NCBI GenBank assembly: GCA_023277325.1
Contig: JALRIQ010000374.1
Coordinates: 1-13,427 of the forward strand
Source: Bacteroidia bacterium
GTDB taxonomy: Bacteria; Bacteroidota; Bacteroidia; UBA8524
DNA length: 13,427 nt
Reading direction: 5' to 3'
Under the pieces are notes generated by a model, which made no database searches, had not been told where the DNA came from, and saw only the letters and a list, made by a program, of their open reading frames with translations. Numbering within the stretch: the first letter of the stretch is position 1; the number at the start of each line of letters is the position of its first letter. Position numbers and translations under genes: made by a program. Below are positions 7,573-13,427 of this stretch, piece after piece.

Positions 7573-7580
7573 CAAAAATA
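7573..7580 (-). promoter_or_regulatory. Probable promoter (-7 element) of the MBL hydrolase/Cys-rich peptide unit
   Basis: On the minus strand TATTTTTG matches TAnnTTTG and ends 9 bases before the ATG at 7563. A clear TTG -33 box at normal spacing is not seen. If used, the leader would be only a few bases long. Confidence 0.45.
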
Positions 7581-7605
7581 CGTTTCAAAAGAAGATAGCA
7601 CGGGA

Positions 7606-7636
7606 TTTGAAGATGTTTTTCTATTGACTAACTTTG
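7606..7636 (+). promoter_or_regulatory. Bacteroidetes-type promoter of the propeller-Omp85 gene: TTTG-N19-TAACTTTG
   Basis: TTTG (7606-7609), a 19-base spacer and TAACTTTG (7629-7636) match the phylum consensus for the -33 and -7 elements in sequence and spacing. Transcription should then start near 7641-7643. This lies downstream of the TTG at 7634, so that codon cannot be the start and the TTG at 7652 is favoured. It is the best promoter in the window. Confidence 0.7.
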
Positions 7637-7651
7637 ACTGGAGCCTCAGAT

Positions 7652-10600
7652 TTGACAAAACTACTCGCCATTCTCTCTTTTCTTTTTATCAGTCCTTTGC
7701 TTTATGCACAGGGATTCAATACCGAATTTGGCAGCAGCACCCGTCAATATCACGTGCATGATTGGAAGTATATCAGCTCCACTAATTTCGACGCTTATTA
7801 TTACGGGGATGCACATGAACTTGCAGAAACCAGCCTAATCGTCGCAGAGAAAGAGCTTAAAGAGGTAGAAGATATTGTCGATTATCGCTTTGGGACTCGC
7901 TCTCAGATAATTCTCTATCAATCCGATTACGATTTCCGCCACAGTAATCATTTCAATACAGCAACGCCCTTCAATAAGGGTGGATACGCCTATACAACCC
8001 AGAATAAAATCATTACCTACTTCGATGGAAGCCGGGAAAATTTGAGAATCTCTATTCGGTATGGACTCGGCGAATTGCTCGTAAAAGAACTCATGTACGG
8101 TGGCTCATTCCAGGAAAGACTGCGCGCATCTACCCTCCTCTATATGCCGGAATGGTTCTATAAAGGTTTACTCTCCTACCTCGCAGAACCTTGGAATACC
8201 AAAAAGGATGATCAAGTACGCGATGCCATTCAAAACGGTGCATTTAAAAACCTCAACTTATTAAGTGGTCCTGAAGCAGAACTTGCCGGACATAGCTGGT
8301 GGAATTATATCGGCGAAACCTATGGGATTCGAAGTATATCAGATATCCTATACCTTACTCGCGTAAGCAGAAATTACGATAATGCGCTAAACTTTGTCCT
8401 TGGAAACACGCCCCGATCTATTTTCATCGATTGGCACAAATATTACGAAATTCGCTATTCCACCGACCCAGGAAATGGTCCTCTTCGAAATGCTATCCAA
8501 CTGCCAAAAATACTGGCAAAACGGACTTTCTCTCAAATGAAAATTTCGCCGAATAGCCAGGAAATTCTTCTGGCTGGCAACTACCTGGGCCAAATGGAAA
8601 TTTGGGTGCTAAATATCGGAAGCAAAGAAGTAAAGCGTCTTTATAAAAGTGATGATAAAGGCATGATGAAATGGGATGCAAATGAGCCGGCCATCACCTG
8701 GAGCCGCGACGGTAAATCCATCCATGCTTTTCTTCATTTAAAAGGGATATTGAAGCACCTTGAGGTCAGCAAAAAAGGAAATATTTTGCAATCAAGCGTT
8801 GTACGGGGAATAAATCAGGTGCAGCATGTGGCCATTCACCCGAAAAAAGATTTATTTCTTCTTTCGGCTACCCATAAAGGACAAAGTGATCTATTTCTCT
8901 ATGAAAATCTGACACTTACACAACTCACCAATGACCCTTTTGATGATCAAATGGCCTCATTTAATGCCGATGGAAGTGAGGTGCTTTTTCAATCAAACCG
9001 GGAACAAAATGGGCTCAACTACTCGGGAACGAATACCCGTATGCAAGGAGATTCCGTAAGCTCCGATATTTATAGCATTCCATACCCCTTAGTCAAAGGG
9101 CAAATGCGCCGGATAACGGCTACCCCATTCATTCATGAAGTACAGGCTCAAGCCTATCCCCTCGGAGGCATTGCCTATTTGAGTGATAATAATGGGATCT
9201 ATAATACTTATGTCACCTTAAGCAGTCAGCGCCTTGAAAAAACATTGATAATAGTAACTCGCTTAAATGAGGCAGCTGGTTCCGACACTTTTGTGGTACA
9301 TGGAGAACTTAACAAGGATAAATTTAGGCTGGAAGACCTTGAATTAGACAGCGCGAGTATGGCGAATACAGGAGATTTTCGGCTAGAGGAAGTGTATAAA
9401 GAAGTTTACCGCCACTACCCATTAAGCGACTACGCCAGAAATATTCACCTGTTCGCTACCTCCCAAAAACTGGATATCGAAGCAGCCCTTTACCGCTATA
9501 ATTCCGCCTATTATATCCAGGTTTTAGACATTTCGTCGGAAGTTGAAAAAGATGCGCAATTCACGACAGTAGCACCTACCTCCTACCGAAATATCCTAGG
9601 TAACCAGGCTTTTATTTCCGATTCTACGAGCAATCGTTTTTTGGTAGAAAAGCAGGATCTCCCCGTTGAAGAAACCATCACTATCGTAAAAGCCGATACC
9701 ACACCAAAAGAAGAATTGTATTATTTCCAAACTGGATTTCCCGAGAAACCGAAGGTTTTGGTTAAGAAAAAGTCGTTTCAGGAAAATGAAATCCTTTACC
9801 AAACAACTCCAAGCAACTATAAGACCAGCTTCTTCCCGAATTTCCTGGTCACGCAATTATTAGACAATAGCATTATCAATACGCCCTATTACGTCAATAA
9901 TGGGTTCAGTTCTACGTTCAATACCTTCAGCCGTCCAAATTTAAATGCGCGCATGGAAGCGAGTATGACGGATCTTTTCAACGACCAGACCCTGGTTGTA
10001 GGAGGAAGAATACCTGTACGCTTATACAGTTCCGATTTTTATCTGAATTATACCCAAAGGAAGTACAAACGCGATTTTGGTGTTCAATTTTTCAGGATGT
10101 CGCGCTTGATTGATGCTACGGTAACAAGTAATCGGGTATTCATCCATGAAATCCGCCCATTTATGGTTCAGCCACTTCCTAAAAATATGGAACTCAGGTT
10201 CTCTCCCTTTGCTCGCTTTGACCGCAATGTGACCAACGCCACGGACCAGGGTGCCTTGGAAACACCGGATGAAGTAAATGAATGGGTGGGTGCTTCTATT
10301 TCTTTGGTTTACGATTGCTCGATGATGGAGGAACTCAACTTCCCAGTTGGGGTAAGGGCTAAAATTTACTTGGAGCATTTTCAAAATATCAGCAGCGAAA
10401 GCCGCAGCACTTCGATTATTGGAATGGACTTAAGGTGGTACAAAAAGCTGGGAGCCAAAGTACTTTGGGCGAATCGCCTGAGTGCTACTGCAAGCTTCGG
10501 CCCTTCGGTAGTCAACTTCCAGGTTGGCGGACCCGAAAACTGGCTGGCCAATAAGTTCAACGGGCAATTAAACCCAAGCTCTGATTACTCCTATAGCTTC

Positions 10601-11017
10601 AATAGCCTGGTTTCAGGGCTTAGAGGCTTCAACCAAAATGCGAGGAATGGCGGCCATAGTATGGTCTTAAATAGCGAGCTACGTATTCCTATTGTGAGCT
10701 ATATGAGTCAGACTCCGACAAACATGAGCTTCTTGAGAAACCTTCAATTGGTAGGTTTCTTTGATATGGGGTCTGCCTGGAACTCGTGGAATCCATTTGT
10801 GGATCAACACTATAATACGCGGGTAATCGATCAGGGTTCATTGCGCATCGTTGTGCGAAACAAAAACAACCCATTCCTGAGCAGTGTCGGAACAGGATTG
10901 CGCACGCGCGTGTTCGGTTATTATGTGCGTGGTGATGTAGCCTGGGGGATAGAAAATGGCGTGCTCGCCAACGACGGCAAGGCGCAGTGGTATTTCTCTC
11001 TGGGTTATGACTTCTAA
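7652..11017 (+). CDS. Secreted peptidase-MA-like / TolB-like beta-propeller / Omp85-type barrel fusion protein
   Basis: A 1121-residue protein from a TTG start (7652), giving a short signal peptide MTKLLAILSFLFISPLLYAQ; no in-frame ATG occurs before residue 100, and an upstream TTG at 7634 overlaps the promoter. Residues about 35-280 resemble the peptidase-MA-like region of Bacteroidetes TolB-like proteins, but the expected HExxH helix reads GLGELLVKE (138-146), so it is probably not catalytic; PEWFYKGLLSYL (166-177) follows. Residues about 295-520 form a PD40/TolB-like propeller (WSRDGKSIHAF, FNADGSEVLFQSNRE). After a low-complexity linker, about 760-1121 look like an Omp85/BamA-type surface-antigen barrel with the loop-6 motif LRGF (990-993), VGFFDMGSAWNSW and a C-terminal strand ending YFSLGYDF. 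No POTRA repeats are evident. Its role is unknown; outer-membrane insertion or translocation is possible. It is divergent from the MBL hydrolase gene. Confidence 0.85.
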   Translation: MTKLLAILSFLFISPLLYAQGFNTEFGSSTRQYHVHDWKYISSTNFDAYYYGDAHELAETSLIVAEKELKEVEDIVDYRFGTRSQIILYQSDYDFRHSNHFNTATPFNKGGYAYTTQNKIITYFDGSRENLRISIRYGLGELLVKELMYGGSFQERLRASTLLYMPEWFYKGLLSYLAEPWNTKKDDQVRDAIQNGAFKNLNLLSGPEAELAGHSWWNYIGETYGIRSISDILYLTRVSRNYDNALNFVLGNTPRSIFIDWHKYYEIRYSTDPGNGPLRNAIQLPKILAKRTFSQMKISPNSQEILLAGNYLGQMEIWVLNIGSKEVKRLYKSDDKGMMKWDANEPAITWSRDGKSIHAFLHLKGILKHLEVSKKGNILQSSVVRGINQVQHVAIHPKKDLFLLSATHKGQSDLFLYENLTLTQLTNDPFDDQMASFNADGSEVLFQSNREQNGLNYSGTNTRMQGDSVSSDIYSIPYPLVKGQMRRITATPFIHEVQAQAYPLGGIAYLSDNNGIYNTYVTLSSQRLEKTLIIVTRLNEAAGSDTFVVHGELNKDKFRLEDLELDSASMANTGDFRLEEVYKEVYRHYPLSDYARNIHLFATSQKLDIEAALYRYNSAYYIQVLDISSEVEKDAQFTTVAPTSYRNILGNQAFISDSTSNRFLVEKQDLPVEETITIVKADTTPKEELYYFQTGFPEKPKVLVKKKSFQENEILYQTTPSNYKTSFFPNFLVTQLLDNSIINTPYYVNNGFSSTFNTFSRPNLNARMEASMTDLFNDQTLVVGGRIPVRLYSSDFYLNYTQRKYKRDFGVQFFRMSRLIDATVTSNRVFIHEIRPFMVQPLPKNMELRFSPFARFDRNVTNATDQGALETPDEVNEWVGASISLVYDCSMMEELNFPVGVRAKIYLEHFQNISSESRSTSIIGMDLRWYKKLGAKVLWANRLSATASFGPSVVNFQVGGPENWLANKFNGQLNPSSDYSYSFNSLVSGLRGFNQNARNGGHSMVLNSELRIPIVSYMSQTPTNMSFLRNLQLVGFFDMGSAWNSWNPFVDQHYNTRVIDQGSLRIVVRNKNNPFLSSVGTGLRTRVFGYYVRGDVAWGIENGVLANDGKAQWYFSLGYDF

Positions 11018-11073
11018 TTATCACCCGTAATTCAAAGCAGTATCGTACCTTTCTAAGCTCAAATCGGCTTGTC

Positions 11074-11619
11074 ATGCACTACATTATCTTAGACCTCGAA
11101 GCTACTTGTTGGGAGAATCGTTCCGATACCCGACCTAATGAAATCATTGAAATTGGTGCTTTAAAAATCGATTCAACAGGAAAAACGATTTCAGAATTTC
11201 ATGCCTTTGTGAAGCCTAAACTGCATACCCTCCTTTCCGAGTTTTGCATACAGCTGACTTCTATCAATCAAACATCCATTGACGAGGCTATGACCTTCGA
11301 TAGCGTGGTGAGTGACTTTCAAAAATGGATTGATTTGAGCAAACCCTATCTGCTTTGCAGCTGGGGATTTTATGATAAATCGCAATTGGCCAAAGACTGT
11401 GATCTCTATGATATCTCCAAAATCTGGCTCATCAAACATATCAGCCTGAAACACCAATATGCTTCCATTAAAAAAATTGCACGACCAATAGGCATGGCCG
11501 CGGCTTTGGAAATGGAAAATATCAAGCTGGAAGGAACCCATCACCGGGCTTTGGACGACGCAAAAAATATCGCCAAAATATTCAATGCCAACCGAGGTAA
11601 ATGGAATACAGACTACTAA
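11074..11619 (+). CDS. DEDDh 3'-5' exonuclease, ERI-1/KapD-like
   Basis: A 181-residue cytoplasmic exonuclease domain occupying the whole protein. ExoI is D7-x-E9 in LDLEATCWE, ExoII includes D101 in CSWGFYDKSQLAKDC, and ExoIII is H157-R-A-x-x-D162 in HHRALDDAKNIAKIF, so all DEDDh metal ligands and the general-base histidine are present. The segment EIIEIGALKID after ExoI and the C-S-W-G-x-Y/F-D pattern are typical of the ERI-1/KapD-like subgroup, which degrades or trims RNA or DNA 3' ends. The biological substrate here is unknown. The upstream 56-base gap contains TACCTTTC (11046-11053), one base off the -7 consensus, so it may have its own weak promoter. It converges on the AMP nucleosidase gene with a 10-base gap and no visible terminator. 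Confidence 0.92.
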   Translation: MHYIILDLEATCWENRSDTRPNEIIEIGALKIDSTGKTISEFHAFVKPKLHTLLSEFCIQLTSINQTSIDEAMTFDSVVSDFQKWIDLSKPYLLCSWGFYDKSQLAKDCDLYDISKIWLIKHISLKHQYASIKKIARPIGMAAALEMENIKLEGTHHRALDDAKNIAKIFNANRGKWNTDY

Positions 11620-11629
11620 GCTACCGTCA

Positions 11630-12400
11630 TTAGAAGCGCAGGTGTTTAACAGTTTGTTTGTTTCCCAAAAGCTGCTTTAGCGAATCGATTCCAATCTTCA
11701 CATGCGTTTCGGCAAAATTACTGGTCACCTGACTATCACTGCTGCCCGTTTTTACTCCTTCAGGAATCATAGGTTGATCGCTCACCAATAAGAGGGCTCC
11801 GCTTGGGATTTCATTAAAAAAGCCCACCGTAAAAATCGTGGCAGTCTCCATATCCACAGCCATGGCCCGAATTTTCCTGAGGTAAGCCTTGAAGCTCGAA
11901 TCGTGCTCCCAAACTCTCCGGTTAGTGGTGTAAACGGTTCCTGTCCAATAATCTTCCCCATAGTCGCGTATGGTAGTCGAAATTGCCTTTTGAAGCGCAA
12001 ATGCCGGAAGGGCCGGAACCTCAGCTGGGAAATAATCATTGCTGGTACCGTCGCCACGTATTGCGGCAATTGGAAGGATTAAATCACCAATCTGATTTTT
12101 TCTTTTCAAGCCCCCACATTTACCTAAAAACAAGACTGCCTTTGGTTTTATGCTGCTCAACAAATCCATAACAGTAGCGGCATTGGGGCTTCCCATACCA
12201 AAATTAATCATGGTAATCTGTCCGGAAGTGGCTACTTGAAAAGGCCTATTCTCACCCTGAACCTCAGCACCCGTTAGGGAAGCGAAAATATCCAGGTAAT
12301 GGTCGAAGTTGGTAAGTAGGATGTATTTGCCAAAATCTTTCAGCTCGACGCCTGTATAACGAGGAAGCCAATTTTGGGTAATTTCTTTTTTGGTTTTCAT
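11630..12400 (-). CDS. AMP nucleosidase
   Basis: A 256-residue member of the nucleoside phosphorylase/nucleosidase superfamily, of the short form annotated as AMP nucleosidase throughout Bacteroidetes. The enzyme splits AMP into adenine and ribose 5-phosphate and helps balance the purine nucleotide pool. Visible landmarks are FGMGSPNAATV, the phosphate/sugar-site loop GKCGGL (93-98), RGDGTSNDYF, the ribose-contacting AVDMETATIF (Met184, Glu185), and LLVSDQPM with the base-contacting Asp208. ATG 12400 is chosen over the frame's upstream extension to 12439: it begins MKTKKEITQNWL, is preceded by an AAGGGG ribosome-binding-like stretch, and avoids overlap with the gene before it. The outer-membrane protein gene ends 5 bases upstream, so the two are almost surely one transcript. 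Substrate specificity within the superfamily is inferred from overall resemblance. Confidence 0.9.
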   Translation of the reverse strand: MKTKKEITQNWLPRYTGVELKDFGKYILLTNFDHYLDIFASLTGAEVQGENRPFQVATSGQITMINFGMGSPNAATVMDLLSSIKPKAVLFLGKCGGLKRKNQIGDLILPIAAIRGDGTSNDYFPAEVPALPAFALQKAISTTIRDYGEDYWTGTVYTTNRRVWEHDSSFKAYLRKIRAMAVDMETATIFTVGFFNEIPSGALLLVSDQPMIPEGVKTGSSDSQVTSNFAETHVKIGIDSLKQLLGNKQTVKHLRF

Positions 12401-12405
12401 GCCCC

Positions 12406-12978
12406 TTAAAGATACACTTTTGCACCGAGTGTAAACCACATTAAGTCATAACCCAGTTCGGCAAATGCGCCAATATTTTTGCTCAGCTTATATCCTGCCC
12501 CAAAAAACAAACCGGTATAGGGGGCACCATGGTTGTAGTTATTTACGGTATAGCTGGCAGGCGGTGAAACGGAATATACCTGTCTGAACCTTTCGAACTG
12601 CACCCCAAAATGCAATCCGCCATAGAGATCAAGCTTTTCATCATACGGGTATTGGTAAGCGAGACGAGCGGCAAGTACTGTATGCCGCCACTGGTATTCT
12701 GATTTCCAGTTTCCCAGCGCATAGTTGGCCCGGCTGCTTCCAATCACCATTATACCACCTAGAGTCAGCTTTCCCGTACTTAGTTGTTTCAGGTCTTGTT
12801 CATAACCAATGCGAAGTCCGCTTCCAATGCCAGTTCCCTCATATACCTTGTCTTTGTGTTTTATGGGGTAGAAATTACTGATGCTTCCTAGTCCTAACTC
12901 CAGCGTTTTATTCTCCTGTGCCTGAAGCATCAAATGAGAAAATACGACTACCACTGTTAAACAAACCGTTTTCATCAT
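12406..12978 (-). CDS. Small outer-membrane beta-barrel protein
   Basis: A 190-residue protein with a signal peptide (MMKTVCLTVVVVFSHLMLQA, then QENK). It is followed by alternating strands rich in Gly, Tyr and aromatic residues (LELGLGSISNFY, GLRIGYEQDL, AARLAYQYPY, DLYGGLHFGVQFERF, GLFFGAGYKLS, IGAFAELGYDLMWFTLGAKV). The pattern and length fit the small OmpX/OmpW-size barrel proteins common in Bacteroidetes; a terminal strand LMWFTLGAKVYL closes the protein. Function is not recognisable. Start could be ATG 12978 or the adjacent ATG 12975; both keep the signal peptide. It is the first gene of a two-gene unit with AMP nucleosidase. Confidence 0.85.
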   Translation of the reverse strand: MMKTVCLTVVVVFSHLMLQAQENKTLELGLGSISNFYPIKHKDKVYEGTGIGSGLRIGYEQDLKQLSTGKLTLGGIMVIGSSRANYALGNWKSEYQWRHTVLAARLAYQYPYDEKLDLYGGLHFGVQFERFRQVYSVSPPASYTVNNYNHGAPYTGLFFGAGYKLSKNIGAFAELGYDLMWFTLGAKVYL

Positions 12979-12982
12979 GATG

Positions 12983-12990
12983 CAAAAATA
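12983..12990 (-). promoter_or_regulatory. Probable promoter (-7 element) of the outer-membrane barrel/AMP nucleosidase unit
   Basis: Minus-strand TATTTTTG is a TAnnTTTG match identical to the elements before the porP-like gene and the MBL hydrolase. It ends 4 bases before ATG 12978, which implies a transcript starting at or next to the start codon. No TTG -33 box is evident. Confidence 0.4.
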
Positions 12991-13054
12991 AAACTTAGCG
13001 CATTCACGCTTGCATGTTCCTCGCTATTTTTTCAGGATTTAGGGCTGTATTATA

Positions 13055-13062
13055 TACCTTTG
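13055..13062 (+). promoter_or_regulatory. Probable promoter (-7 element) of the aldehyde dehydrogenase gene
   Basis: TACCTTTG is a perfect TAnnTTTG match whose last base lies 6 bases before the ATG at 13069. The -33 position is T-rich but lacks a clear TTG. Use of this element would give a nearly leaderless mRNA. Confidence 0.45.
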
Positions 13063-13068
13063 TTTCTT

Positions 13069-13427
13069 ATGACACAGCAAGCTTCCACCTCCATTCAACA
13101 GGTATTACAAGAACTTGGTATTCAACCAGAAAACCCAGCAGCTTCAACAGGGCTTAATTGGCTTGGACGAAGCGACCGCGAAACAAGAGAAATCTATAGT
13201 CCGGCCGACGGCAAAAAGATCGCTTCGGTCTATTTAGCCAACGAATCCGACTATGAGCAAATTATGCAAAAGGCGCATGAGGCTTTCCTTGTTTGGCGAT
13301 CAATGCCAGCTCCGAAAAGAGGTGAAATCGTCCGTCAATATGGAGAGAAGCTGCGTGAGTTCAAGCAAGAGCTTGGCACATTGGTTTCCTACGAGATGGG
13401 AAAAATCCTTCAGGAAGGATTGGGTGA
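13069..13427 (+). CDS. Aldehyde dehydrogenase, ALDH7 (antiquitin/aminoadipate-semialdehyde dehydrogenase) type, 5' part only
   Basis: The first 119 residues of an NAD(P)-dependent aldehyde dehydrogenase cut by the window edge. The segments REIYSPADGKKIASVYLA, APKRGEIVRQYGEKLRE and LGTLVSYEMGKILQEGLG closely follow ALDH7 proteins (antiquitin reads APKRGEIVRQ, then LGSLVSLEMGKIL). Members oxidise alpha-aminoadipate semialdehyde in lysine breakdown. The N-terminus (VLQELGIQPENPAASTGLNW) also fits the family. The catalytic Cys and Glu lie beyond the window, so activity cannot be checked. ATG 13069 is the first in-frame start and is preceded by a TAnnTTTG element. The gene is divergent from the outer-membrane barrel gene, with a 90-base gap between them. 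Confidence 0.9.
   Translation, partial: MTQQASTSIQQVLQELGIQPENPAASTGLNWLGRSDRETREIYSPADGKKIASVYLANESDYEQIMQKAHEAFLVWRSMPAPKRGEIVRQYGEKLREFKQELGTLVSYEMGKILQEGLG

Noticed and set aside
10689..11075. 128-codon minus-strand frame over the 3' end of the Omp85-like gene
   Set aside because: Composition is that of an antisense frame (Arg/His/Ser-rich, no domain), and it covers the conserved barrel C-terminus.
11618..11632. Possible bidirectional terminator between the convergent exonuclease and AMP nucleosidase genes
   Set aside because: The 10-base gap and flanks show no stable GC-rich hairpin or T-run; termination presumably uses another mechanism.
12401..12439. Upstream start for AMP nucleosidase
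   Set aside because: The 13 added residues overlap the end of the barrel-protein gene, while ATG 12400 has a ribosome-binding-like AAGGGG before it.
1..13427. Mobile element, phage, CRISPR array or defence island
   Set aside because: No transposase, integrase, terminal repeats, spaced repeats or defence-type domains were seen on either strand.

Overview
The window looks like chromosomal DNA from a Bacteroidetes (Bacteroidota) bacterium. It carries core type IX secretion system (T9SS) genes, which are essentially restricted to that phylum. Several transcription starts also show the phylum-type -7 element TAnnTTTG, once with a TTTG box 19 bases upstream. Coding density is high, intergenic gaps are short and Shine-Dalgarno signals are weak. 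Genus and family cannot be fixed from the sequence. I see no tRNA, rRNA, CRISPR array, insertion sequence or phage gene.

Left part (1-6761), secretion: a decayed PorP/SprF-family gene at the left edge (minus strand) is followed by an intrinsic terminator and an intact PorP/SprF-family outer-membrane protein (minus strand). A 138-base divergent region separates this from porU (C25-type T9SS sortase) and porV (outer-membrane shuttle/channel protein) on the plus strand. PorV delivers C-terminal-domain-bearing cargo to PorU, which removes the signal and attaches cargo to the surface. PorP/SprF proteins act at the outer membrane in the same system.

Middle (6767-11017): a minus-strand pair holds a glyoxalase-II-like metallo-beta-lactamase hydrolase whose stop overlaps the start of a 51-residue cysteine-rich single-pass membrane protein (ATGA overlap). 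This small gene resembles FeoB-associated cysteine-rich proteins. Divergent from the pair, with back-to-back promoters, is a 1121-residue secreted protein combining an N-terminal peptidase-MA-like region, a TolB/PD40-like beta-propeller and a C-terminal Omp85/BamA-like barrel. Its best start is TTG at 7652.

Right part (11074-13427): an ERI-1/KapD-like DEDDh exonuclease (plus) converges on a minus-strand pair of a small outer-membrane beta-barrel protein followed by AMP nucleosidase, only 5 bases apart. The window ends inside an ALDH7-type aldehyde dehydrogenase gene (plus).

Most of this is ordinary Bacteroidetes housekeeping and secretion content, and I do not see a clearly new multi-gene system. 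The points most worth a second look are the deletion-bearing porP pseudogene next to its intact relative, the propeller-Omp85 fusion with a degenerate protease region, the coupled hydrolase/Cys-rich peptide pair, and the repeated placement of TAnnTTTG only 4-9 bases before start codons, which suggests leaderless or very short-leader mRNAs.
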